NCBI GenBank assembly: GCA_051010195.1
Contig: JBPCVV010000211.1
Coordinates: forward strand, 1 to 6,591
Direction of reading: 5' to 3'
DNA: 6,591 nucleotides
Origin: Anderseniella sp051010195
GTDB taxonomy: Bacteria > Pseudomonadota > Alphaproteobacteria > Rhizobiales > Aestuariivirgaceae
The notes below the pieces were generated by a model, which was given only the letters and a program-made list of their open reading frames with translations, had not been told where the DNA came from and did not search any database. The position numbers and the translations under genes are program-made. Numbering within the stretch: position 1 is the stretch's first letter; each line of letters begins with the position of its first letter. Positions 1-6,161 of the stretch are shown one piece after another.

Positions 1-108
1 GTCGACGCAAAACCGCATGTCCGGCCCGTCCACGACAATGCAGGTGTTCAGTCGGCCGCCGGAACCGAATGCGTCTCCGGAGCCTGCAAATGTCACGGTT
101 ACACTCAT
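1..108 (-). CDS. Metallo-beta-lactamase-fold hydrolase, N-terminal fragment
   Basis: This is an open frame of 36 codons on the minus strand that runs off the left edge of the window. It begins at the ATG at 108-106 and reads MSVTVTFAGSGDAFGSGGRL, then NTCIVVD. The pattern of a short beta strand, a G-S-G-D-A-F-G-SGGR loop, then NTCI and a second strand ending in Asp is typical of RNase Z-like and other metallo-beta-lactamase-fold hydrolases. The metal-binding HxHxDH motif would lie beyond the window, so catalytic competence cannot be judged. The ribosome binding site is weak (an AGGG about ten bases upstream). The gene lies 135 bp downstream of the LysR gene on the same strand and could be cotranscribed with it; I see no hairpin with a T-run in the gap. 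The fold is fairly clear from the N-terminus; the substrate is unknown. Confidence 0.72.
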   Translation of the reverse strand, partial: MSVTVTFAGSGDAFGSGGRLNTCIVVDGPDMRFCVD

Positions 109-243
109 CACGACATGACCCTGTTGCGTTGCCGTCAACCGTTAACCAGTGTCGAATTTCCTGGACCAGCACGGGACGCATGAACGTTCAGATATAGTGG
201 CCATCAAGCTGCTGCAAGCGCAATAGCCGATACCTGCCATGCA

Positions 244-1161
244 TTACCGATTTGCCGGCGCGCCGGGTGCCGGTACAGCATCAAATGTACTGGCTTCGGA
301 GGCGATTCCGGCGATGTCCCTGATCAGGGCCTCCTCCCGGTCGCGCCGATAGACCGAAACAAACTCTATCGGCTTGAAGCGCGGCAAGGTCTGGATGACC
401 ATCAGTTCGCCACGGTCTATTTCACGCTGGTAGATGCTTGGCGGCAACAGGCTGATACCGAGACCGGACACGGTAAGGGCAAGCACCACTCCAAGGCTGT
501 TGCAGACGTCCATGCGGCGCGGTTCGGCGCGGTTGCCGAGAAACCAGTTTTCGATAATCTCATGCAGTATGGAATCCTGTGACAAGGTGATGATCGGCCA
601 GGTTTCGAGTTCCTTCGGCGTCAGCGTCCGGTTTGCCGGTATGCCGAGATTGGGGCTTGCCAGCCAGGAATACTGCGCCGTGCCGAGATGATTGACCACC
701 ATGTTCGCCCCGCGGGCGGGACCCGGCAGCAACAGAAGATCCATTTCACCTGAATCAAATTTTTCCCAGAGGCCGACCGTCAGGTCCACGACAGACTCCA
801 CGACCAGTCCGGGGTAGGTTTCATTGAGCCTTGCGATAAAATCAGGAAGCCAGGTAAGAGCCACGGTTTCACCGACGCCGACGCGGATACGCCCGGAAAC
901 TGCCTCGGCGTTGCCGATGCGTGTCTGGGCTTCCGACGACAGTGCCAGAATACGTTCGGCATATTCCATCAGATCCCGGCCCTTGAGTGTCAAGCGGGTT
1001 GCCCGCCTAGGCTCCTCGAACAGCTCAGCCCCCAGCACCTGTTCAAGGTCCTGAATACGCATCGAAACAGCCGGCTGGCTGGAGTTCAGCCGTTTCGCTG
1101 CAGCACTGAAACTGTTGAGCCGCACCGTCCAGACGAAAGCTTCCAGTTGTTTCAAGTTCAT
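244..1161 (-). CDS. LysR-family transcriptional regulator
   Basis: This is a full-length LysR-type regulator of 305 residues, normal for the family. The start is the ATG at 1161-1159 (MNLKQLEAF), preceded on the minus strand by AGGAG about eight bases upstream. The frame stays open for 16 more codons upstream, but that extension looks unrelated to the family and lacks a good ribosome binding site. The winged helix-turn-helix occupies about residues 3-60; its core is at 17-40, including AAAKRLNSSQPAVSMRIQDLE in two stretches. A linker helix runs to about residue 88, and the periplasmic-binding-protein-like effector domain begins near residue 92 (GRIRVGVGE) and runs to the end. The late motif LTVSGLGISLLPPSIYQREI is also characteristic. 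The gene is divergent from the synthetase/TRAP operon, so by the usual LysR arrangement it probably activates that operon in response to the substrate or its CoA ester and represses itself. The effector is unknown. Confidence 0.95.
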   Translation of the reverse strand: MNLKQLEAFVWTVRLNSFSAAAKRLNSSQPAVSMRIQDLEQVLGAELFEEPRRATRLTLKGRDLMEYAERILALSSEAQTRIGNAEAVSGRIRVGVGETVALTWLPDFIARLNETYPGLVVESVVDLTVGLWEKFDSGEMDLLLLPGPARGANMVVNHLGTAQYSWLASPNLGIPANRTLTPKELETWPIITLSQDSILHEIIENWFLGNRAEPRRMDVCNSLGVVLALTVSGLGISLLPPSIYQREIDRGELMVIQTLPRFKPIEFVSVYRRDREEALIRDIAGIASEASTFDAVPAPGAPANR

Positions 1162-1181
1162 GAGCTTGCTCCTGGTCTTCT

Positions 1182-1228
1182 TTGTATAAGAAAATCTGAT
1201 GAAATACAATTCGATATAATAATTTGAA
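1182..1228. promoter_or_regulatory. Candidate LysR operator region with two abutting inverted repeats
   Basis: In the AT-rich stretch just upstream of the LysR gene, TTGTAT at 1182-1187 is matched by its exact inverse ATACAA at 1204-1209. Immediately next to it, TTCGA at 1210-1214 faces TTGAA at 1224-1228, matching at four of five positions. The two dyads touch each other and cover the place where the LysR promoter should be. They lie roughly 130-175 bases upstream of the synthetase start. LysR regulators often bind dyads in the shared region to activate the divergent operon and repress their own gene, so a role as the binding site is plausible. Neither repeat is a clean T-N11-A box centred on its dyad, and AT-rich DNA yields short inverted repeats by chance, so this is only a candidate. 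Confidence 0.35.
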
Positions 1229-1289
1229 ATGATTGAAGAAATTTGTCACGCTTTAGTGGGAGCAAGACTAGGCGCTAGAGAGCCGTAGG

Positions 1290-1304
1290 CGCACATAATG
1301 TGCG
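1290..1304. promoter_or_regulatory. Perfect 15-bp palindrome upstream of the synthetase gene
   Basis: CGCACAT at 1290-1296 and ATGTGCG at 1298-1304 form a perfect inverted repeat around a single A. It ends 54 bases before the chosen GTG of the synthetase gene. It contains CATAAT (1294-1299), one base from the consensus -10 hexamer, but the DNA 17 bases upstream of that (GGCGCT) is not a -35 box, as expected only if the promoter needs an activator. A smaller dyad, CTAG-GCG-CTAG, sits at 1268-1278. The palindrome could be a repressor or activator operator or a small hairpin in the mRNA leader. With a 1-base centre it cannot form a tight perfect RNA hairpin, which favours a protein site on DNA. 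Confidence 0.45.
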
Positions 1305-1344
1305 TCGAGAACAGGCTCCGCCGTCAGTTCAAACTGGCGGCCAT

Positions 1345-1353
1345 GGGAGGTGA
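1345..1353 (+). promoter_or_regulatory. Ribosome binding site that fixes the synthetase start
   Basis: GGGAGGTGA is an almost complete match to the anti-Shine-Dalgarno complement and lies five bases before the GTG at 1359. The alternative in-frame GTG at 1350 lies inside this site and could not use it, so translation most likely begins at 1359. Confidence 0.75.
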
Positions 1354-1358
1354 CAACC

Positions 1359-3044
1359 GTGTCTGCGGACCGGATTCACGGAGACCAGGTCAACCTGAGT
1401 GACCTTCGTCGCATTTTGGGTGATGACCCGGAATATGCGTCACTGGTGGCTAATTTCCGTATTCCGCCCGTAGATTTCTACAATATGGCAACTGATACGG
1501 TTGACCGTCACGCTCGAGGCGACCATGCCGATGCGGTGGCGCTGGTCTGCGATCTGCAAGATGGCCCGATTGAGACCTATAGCTATGCCGAACTTTCCCG
1601 GCTTTCAGACAGATTTGCCGCCTATCTGCGTACCAAAGGCGTGGGCCGCGGCGATGTCGTCGCGTGTTTTTGCGGGCAGGGGCTGGAGACGGCCCTGACC
1701 CATCTGGCAGCCTACAAGCTGGGTGCAGTTGCAGCTCCGTTGTCACAGCTCTACGGCCCCGGCGCCATAGCGCATGTCCTTGAGGACTGTCAGGCGGCCG
1801 CCGTCGTAACCCAGCGCGAACTGTGGGACCGGGTCGCTGACGTTCGCGACACTCTCGCGAAAAATTGTGTGATCATCGCCTCCGGCGGGAACATTGACGG
1901 CGAGTTTTCTTTTGAAACGGCCCTGGAAACCGAGGCTGGCGGTTTCGTTGCTGAGCCCACGGCCGCAGATGACCCTGCCTTGTTGCTCTATACGTCCGGC
2001 TCCACCGGCATGCCGAAAGGCATCCTCCACCGCCAGGCTCTCCTGCGTGGTTACCTTGCATCCGTCTCCCTGTTTTATGAAATGGAAATGAACGACCGGG
2101 GACGCGTATTGTGGACGGTGTCCGACTGGTCATGGGTTGCGGGCATCTTCAACGTCATGCTGACGGGCTGGTATTTCGGTCAGACGGTCGTCGCCGGTCC
2201 GACCCGCTTTTCAGCCGAATGGGCATTTGATTTCATGGCCCGGCATGGGATCACCCATTGCTTCCTGACACCGACGGCGCTGAAGCGAATGACCGCCATC
2301 GACGACCCGCGCAAACGCTGGCCTGACCTGGCGCTGCGGGCCATTGGCACCGGTGGTGAGCCCCTGCCAGGTGCCGTGCTTGACTGGGCTGACAGGTTTG
2401 GGGTGCCCATCAACGAGTTCTACGGTCTCACTGAGGTTAACCACCTGATTGGCAATTGCCGGGCCCTTTGGCCGATCAGGTCGGGATCCATGGGGCGCGC
2501 CTATCCGGGCCACACTGTTGTGGTGATCGACGAAAACGGTGATCCGGTTGCCGATGGAACTTTGGGTGAAATTGCCGTCAGTGACGATGACCCGACGCTG
2601 TTCATCGGGTATTGGCGGCAACCGGAACGCACCAACCAGATGCGGTGCGGAAGCTGGATACGCACCGGCGATTTCGCCTACCGCGACGAGGACGGCTATT
2701 ACTGGTTCAAGGGACGCAATGACGACCTGATCAAAAGCGCCGGATTTCGCATCGGTCCGGCTGAGGTCGAAGATGCACTCATACATCACGAAGCAGTGGC
2801 TGAAGCCGCGGTCATCGGCAGCCCGGACGAGGATCGCGGCCAGGTCGTCAAGGCCTTCATCCGGCTGCAGGACGGCCAAGTGGCAAGTGACGAACTGGCC
2901 CGCACCCTACAGGATCACATCAAGACCAACCTGGCGGTTTTCAAGTATCCCAGGCGCATCGAATTCGTCGACAGTTTTCCACTGACCAGCACAGGCAAAA
3001 TCAATCGTCGGGCACTGCGGGAACAGGAGGTCGCAGCCGGCTAG
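1359..3044 (+). CDS. AMP-forming acyl-CoA synthetase (acetyl-CoA synthetase-like)
   Basis: This cytoplasmic enzyme of the ANL adenylate-forming superfamily converts a carboxylic acid, ATP and CoA to acyl-CoA, AMP and pyrophosphate. The protein has 561 residues from the GTG at 1359, a usual length for medium-chain/acetyl-type synthetases. The phosphate-binding loop YTSGSTGMPKG is at residues 211-221. A Trp-rich segment (WTVSDWSWVAG, 252-262) lies where acetyl-CoA synthetase-like enzymes shape the acyl pocket. YGLTE is at 355-359, and the ribose-binding RTGD with its Asp is at 435-438. The hinge and C-terminal domain start KGRNDDLIKSAGFRIGP is at 451-467, and the catalytic Lys is K547 in LTSTGKINR. 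All signature residues are present, so the enzyme should be active. It is the first gene of the operon and lies 110 bp before the TRAP binding protein gene. It probably activates the acid that the transporter imports. The chain length or aromatic nature of the acid cannot be read from sequence alone. Confidence 0.94.
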   Translation: MSADRIHGDQVNLSDLRRILGDDPEYASLVANFRIPPVDFYNMATDTVDRHARGDHADAVALVCDLQDGPIETYSYAELSRLSDRFAAYLRTKGVGRGDVVACFCGQGLETALTHLAAYKLGAVAAPLSQLYGPGAIAHVLEDCQAAAVVTQRELWDRVADVRDTLAKNCVIIASGGNIDGEFSFETALETEAGGFVAEPTAADDPALLLYTSGSTGMPKGILHRQALLRGYLASVSLFYEMEMNDRGRVLWTVSDWSWVAGIFNVMLTGWYFGQTVVAGPTRFSAEWAFDFMARHGITHCFLTPTALKRMTAIDDPRKRWPDLALRAIGTGGEPLPGAVLDWADRFGVPINEFYGLTEVNHLIGNCRALWPIRSGSMGRAYPGHTVVVIDENGDPVADGTLGEIAVSDDDPTLFIGYWRQPERTNQMRCGSWIRTGDFAYRDEDGYYWFKGRNDDLIKSAGFRIGPAEVEDALIHHEAVAEAAVIGSPDEDRGQVVKAFIRLQDGQVASDELARTLQDHIKTNLAVFKYPRRIEFVDSFPLTSTGKINRRALREQEVAAG

Positions 3045-3082
3045 GGAACAATCGGATCAGTAACAAAAAAGTGTCGGCCGCC

Positions 3083-3128
3083 TCCGGACGGACCGTCATA
3101 TGACAAACAACAATTGTCCGGACAACTG
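3083..3128 (+). promoter_or_regulatory. Chain of overlapping palindromes in the leader before dctP
   Basis: Four dyads follow one another and overlap at their ends. They are GACGG-A-CCGTC (3087-3097), GTCATATGAC (3095-3104), GACAA with TTGTC seven bases apart (3102-3106 and 3114-3118), and the perfect 12-bp TTGTCCGGACAA (3114-3125). The last extends to 18 bp (3111-3128) with one mismatched pair. In addition TCCGGAC (3083-3089) can pair with GTCCGGA (3116-3122) to make one larger stem enclosing the rest. The dctP ribosome binding site follows 14 bases later. As RNA these would be mutually exclusive hairpins; as DNA, the 18-bp palindrome looks like an operator. Either could set expression of the binding protein apart from the synthetase. 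There is no T-run, so it is not a classical terminator. Confidence 0.45.
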
Positions 3129-3154
3129 CGTAGTAATTCACAGGAGGAGACAAC

Positions 3155-4183
3155 ATGATGACGCTAAGAAAAACCCTGCTTGCTGCAGCCTTGCCCATCG
3201 CAATGCTGCTGGCTGGAACAAGTTCCGCCATGGCGGAAATGACCTTGCGAATGAGCCATCAATGGACAGAAAACAATGCAGGTTCCAAAATCGACAAATG
3301 GTTCGCCGACGAAATTGAAAAACGCACAAACGGCGAAGTGAAGATCAAGATTTTCTGGGCCGAAGCACTTGGCAAGGCGAAGGAGAATCTGGCTCTGCTG
3401 CAACAAGGCGCGATTGACATGGCCGCCATGTCTCCCGGTTACTTCCCGGCGCAGATGCCGTTTTATGCGGCCCCCAACTCCATCCCGATGACCATGGATG
3501 AAGTGCCGCATGCCACCGAGTTGATGAAGCGGCTGATGCTGGAGGTGCCGATCTACCAGGAAGAGACCAAGCGCAACGGCATCAAGGCGCTGTTCTTCCA
3601 CCATCTCAATCCCTACAAGCTGGTGTGCAAGGAAGCCGTGACAACCGTTGACGGGATGAACGGCAAGAAGATGCGAACCTGGGGCAAGGACATGCCGCGC
3701 ATGGTGCAGGCCGCAGGCGGCACACCGGTGACCTTGTCGCTGCCGGAAATCTATGAAGGCCTCAGCCGTGGTGCCGTGGATTGCGCACCCTTTGCGGTGG
3801 ACCTCGTGGTCAACTACAAGATTTACGAGGTTGCCAAGCACATCTCGAACATTACCTTGTGGCTTGGCCCTTCGACAGGCATCTGGATATCCCAGTCGGC
3901 ATGGTCCAAGATGACCCCCGAACAGCAGGACATATTCGTCAAGACAGGTCTTGAAGCCGCCGAGCGCGACCGTGAAGCGGTAATCGCGGCCGGCGATGCA
4001 GCGATCGCAACGTTGAAAGAAAAAGGCGTGACGATGCATGATTTCCCTGCTGAAGAGGCAGCCAAATGGCGCGCCGCCAATCCGGACTTCTTCGCCGACT
4101 TCATTGCGGAGATGGAGAAAAAGGGATGGGGCGACGATGCACGCAAGACAGTCTCTATCTGGAAAGAAGTGACCGGCAGGTAA
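3155..4183 (+). CDS. dctP: TRAP transporter periplasmic substrate-binding protein (DctP family)
   Basis: This periplasmic receptor captures the substrate and hands it to the DctQM membrane complex. The protein has 342 residues. The start ATG at 3155 follows a strong GGAGGAGA (3143-3150); a second ATG directly after it is also possible. A signal peptide is clear: positive residues at 5-6, a hydrophobic core at about 8-20, and a probable cleavage site after SSAMA at residue 27. The mature protein begins EMTLRMSHQWTENN, the usual first strand of DctP proteins. The segment GKKMRTWGKDMPRMVQAAGG carries the conserved substrate-clamping Arg, here R174, which normally pairs with the substrate carboxylate. 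It is followed by PEIYEGLSRGAVDCAPFAVD. Two Cys in the mature part, C158 and C210, could pair. Sequence alone does not identify the ligand; the adjacent CoA synthetase suggests a monocarboxylic acid. The gene has noncoding leaders with dyads on both sides, consistent with separately tuned, higher expression. Confidence 0.95.
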   Translation: MMTLRKTLLAAALPIAMLLAGTSSAMAEMTLRMSHQWTENNAGSKIDKWFADEIEKRTNGEVKIKIFWAEALGKAKENLALLQQGAIDMAAMSPGYFPAQMPFYAAPNSIPMTMDEVPHATELMKRLMLEVPIYQEETKRNGIKALFFHHLNPYKLVCKEAVTTVDGMNGKKMRTWGKDMPRMVQAAGGTPVTLSLPEIYEGLSRGAVDCAPFAVDLVVNYKIYEVAKHISNITLWLGPSTGIWISQSAWSKMTPEQQDIFVKTGLEAAERDREAVIAAGDAAIATLKEKGVTMHDFPAEEAAKWRAANPDFFADFIAEMEKKGWGDDARKTVSIWKEVTGR

Positions 4184-4211
4184 TCTGCCGTCATTGTGTC
4201 TCCCTTGCTTT

Positions 4212-4235
4212 CCGGCGCGGAATGACCCGCGCCGG
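4212..4235 (+). promoter_or_regulatory. GC-rich intercistronic hairpin between dctP and dctQ
   Basis: CCGGCGCGG (4212-4220) and CCGCGCCGG (4227-4235) form a perfect nine-base-pair stem with a six-base loop (AATGAC). It starts 29 bases after the dctP stop. A weaker stem, GGCA-AAGG-TGCC (4238-4249), follows, and then the dctQ ribosome binding site. There is no T-run after the hairpin, so full rho-independent termination is unlikely. In transporter operons such hairpins commonly protect the binding-protein mRNA from 3' exonucleases or cut down read-through, giving more receptor than membrane subunits. That role here is inference. Confidence 0.6.
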
Positions 4236-4271
4236 CGGGCAAAGGTGCCTTCCCGATAACGGAGTAACGCG

Positions 4272-4832
4272 ATGGCCCAACAACAATCGATCGCAGTCAA
4301 CTGGCTCATGAAAATCAACCTCGGCTGCGCCTTTCTCTCCGGCATCGCCTTGCTGCTGATGATGGTTGCCGGCGCAGTTGATGTTGTCGGCACTAACCTC
4401 GATATCATCGGTCTGTCGAGCCGACCGGTACCGGCGGTGTTTGAATTCATGGCGACAATGATGGTGGTCAGCGTGTTCCTTTCCATCTCGCTGGGACAGG
4501 CGCGGCGCACCCATATCCGGGTGGAGGTTGTTGTCAACATGCTGCCGAGGTGGGCCCAGGTACTTGCAAACCTGATCCGGCACGGATTAAGCGCTGCTTT
4601 CTTTCTGGCAATTGCCTGGTTCGGCGTCGTCAGTGCATTGCACAGTTTCGGCGTGGGGGAATACACGCCGGGCAGTATAAATTTCCCGGTCTGGCCTGCC
4701 AGGGTCTTTCTGGCCGTCGGGGCGTCGCTGATGACGGTGCAATGCATATTCGATTTTCTAGGCGTCTTCTGGAGCTGGTTCGACGTCAGGCGTCATGATG
4801 GGTCAACATCGGCGCCGTCGAACGTTTCGTGA
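4272..4832 (+). CDS. dctQ: TRAP transporter small permease subunit (DctQ family)
   Basis: This is the small inner-membrane subunit that pairs with DctM. The protein has 186 residues, at the usual size for the family. The ATG at 4272 follows GGAG at 4261-4264. Four hydrophobic segments can be seen at about residues 17-41, 55-74, 100-122 and 141-165. The family motif after the second segment is visible as ARRTHIRVEV, with R78, H81 and V84. The C-terminal tail is short and polar (WSWFDVRRHDGSTS). The gene lies 88 bp after dctP and only 15 bp before dctM, with the hairpin separating it from dctP. DctQ sequences vary much between systems, so the assignment rests on length, membrane pattern, the RxxHIxVE motif and position between P and M genes; together these are convincing. 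Confidence 0.92.
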   Translation: MAQQQSIAVNWLMKINLGCAFLSGIALLLMMVAGAVDVVGTNLDIIGLSSRPVPAVFEFMATMMVVSVFLSISLGQARRTHIRVEVVVNMLPRWAQVLANLIRHGLSAAFFLAIAWFGVVSALHSFGVGEYTPGSINFPVWPARVFLAVGASLMTVQCIFDFLGVFWSWFDVRRHDGSTSAPSNVS

Positions 4833-4847
4833 TGGGGGAACGCTGAC

Positions 4848-6161
4848 ATGGATCCGTTGTGGATCGGGTACATTGGGGCCGGCCTTCTGTTCGTGTTTCT
4901 GGCACTGGGTATACCCGTTGGTGTTTCGATGGGGGTGATTGGCATAGGCGGCATGCTGATCGGCGCCGGCCAGGCCCTGACCTTCGGCCAATTACAAACA
5001 TTGCCCTTTGCGGTGGTGAACAATTACGGCTTTGCGGTACTGCCGATGTTTGTCCTGATGGGTGTGCTGGCGGAAGTTGCCGGTCTGACAAGCCAGGTCT
5101 TCTACACCGCGGACCTGTGGCTGCGGCGGTTCCGCGGTGGTCTCTATCAGGCGGTCATTGTCGGCTCGGCGATGTTTGCGGCGATTTCCGGTTCGACGAT
5201 CGTCAACGCTGTCGTGTTCACCCGCATCGCTTTTCCACACATGATGAAATACGGCTATTCCAAACGGCTGTCCATTGGCGCCATTGCAGGTGCCGGCAGT
5301 TTTGCCGCGATGATCCCACCGTCGATCACCATGGTGATCTACGCAATCATGACCGAACAGTCGGTTGGCCAGTTGCTGGTCGCCGGCGTTATTCCAGGCG
5401 TGCTCACGGCCGTTGTCTACCTGGCCGGTGTCTATGTGATGGTTCGATTTCGCCCGGCCCTTGCACCCCCCATCGTGGAGAAGGCGGACCCCATGGAGCG
5501 CTGGCGCTCGCTGGGTGATATTTTCCCCGTATCACTTCTCATGCTGCTGGTGCTGGGCGGCATCTATTCGGGACTGTTTCCACCTTCAGCGGCAGGCGCT
5601 GCCGGTGCCTTCGGTGCCTTCTGCATTGTTGTCTATCGCAAGAAAACACTCAGGTCATGGCTGATCCCATCGCTTCAGGACGCGGTGTCCATCAGTTGCA
5701 TCATATTCGTGATCCTGATCGGTGGACTGCTATTGTCGCGGATGCTGGTCGTCGTTGGTGTCATCGACGATCTTGTTCTGCAGATCACCAGCATCGCAAC
5801 GACACCGTTGGCGTTCATGATCATGGTGTCGGTTCTGTATGTCGTTCTCGGCTGTTTTCTCGATACCACCTCCATGATGGTGGTCACCCTGCCGTTTCTC
5901 TACCCGGTGGTTGTAGCGCTCGGAATTGATCCGATCTGGTTCGGCATCGTGCTGGTGAAACTGATCGAGATTTCGGTGGTGACGCCGCCGGTCGGCATCA
6001 ACCTGTTTGCCGTGCTTGGCGCAGTGGGCAAGCAGGCCAACTTCAAGGATGTGTCACTGGGCGTCATTCCGTTCATTGTCCTGGACCTGGTCGTGCTCGG
6101 CCTGCTGATCGCCTATCCCGCGCTGGTTACCTGGCTGCCACAAAGGATGATTTCCGGATGA
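4848..6161 (+). CDS. dctM: TRAP transporter large permease subunit (DctM family)
   Basis: This inner-membrane transport subunit carries out ion-coupled uptake of the substrate delivered by DctP. The protein has 437 residues, typical for DctM, and is hydrophobic throughout with about a dozen membrane segments, including re-entrant hairpins. The start ATG at 4848 is preceded by GGGGGA at 4834-4839. Conserved features are present in both inverted repeats of the fold: SGSTIVNA (114-121) and MIPPSITMV (from about 155, with IPPS at 156-159) in the first half, and FLDTTSMMVVTLP with D339 and TPPVGINLF (379-387) in the second half. These are the loops that form the sodium and substrate sites in characterised members. 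The gene follows dctQ by 15 bp and its stop codon overlaps the next start (ATGA at 6158-6161), so translation is probably coupled. It appears intact. Confidence 0.96.
   Translation: MDPLWIGYIGAGLLFVFLALGIPVGVSMGVIGIGGMLIGAGQALTFGQLQTLPFAVVNNYGFAVLPMFVLMGVLAEVAGLTSQVFYTADLWLRRFRGGLYQAVIVGSAMFAAISGSTIVNAVVFTRIAFPHMMKYGYSKRLSIGAIAGAGSFAAMIPPSITMVIYAIMTEQSVGQLLVAGVIPGVLTAVVYLAGVYVMVRFRPALAPPIVEKADPMERWRSLGDIFPVSLLMLLVLGGIYSGLFPPSAAGAAGAFGAFCIVVYRKKTLRSWLIPSLQDAVSISCIIFVILIGGLLLSRMLVVVGVIDDLVLQITSIATTPLAFMIMVSVLYVVLGCFLDTTSMMVVTLPFLYPVVVALGIDPIWFGIVLVKLIEISVVTPPVGINLFAVLGAVGKQANFKDVSLGVIPFIVLDLVVLGLLIAYPALVTWLPQRMISG

Noticed and set aside
1..6. SalI site (GTCGAC) exactly at the first base as a sign of a cloning junction
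   Set aside because: It falls in frame within the hydrolase gene, and a six-base site at an edge can be chance; no vector sequence is visible.
142..240. A 32-codon minus-strand frame in the gap between the LysR and hydrolase genes
   Set aside because: No good ribosome binding site, no recognisable sequence and Cys/Ser-rich composition; chance frame in noncoding DNA.
1162..1209. N-terminal extension of the LysR protein by 16 residues
   Set aside because: The extension overlaps the AT-rich promoter region, is unlike LysR N-termini, and the internal ATG at 1161 has a proper AGGAG site.
1268..1278. CTAG-GCG-CTAG dyad as an operator
   Set aside because: The arms are only four bases and each is itself palindromic, so the symmetry is weak evidence. 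It is mentioned in the promoter entry only.
2211..2879. A 222-codon open frame on the minus strand within the synthetase gene
   Set aside because: It is wholly opposite conserved synthetase motifs, and its translation has no family resemblance.
4212..4235. Rho-independent terminator after dctP
   Set aside because: The stem is strong but no T-run follows, and the dctQ and dctM genes downstream depend on read-through.
3164..4747. A 527-codon open frame on the minus strand opposite dctP and dctQ
   Set aside because: It lies opposite two convincing genes and spans the gap between them. The predicted protein is rich in His, Arg and Cys with no recognisable domain, as expected of an antisense shadow frame in GC-biased codons.
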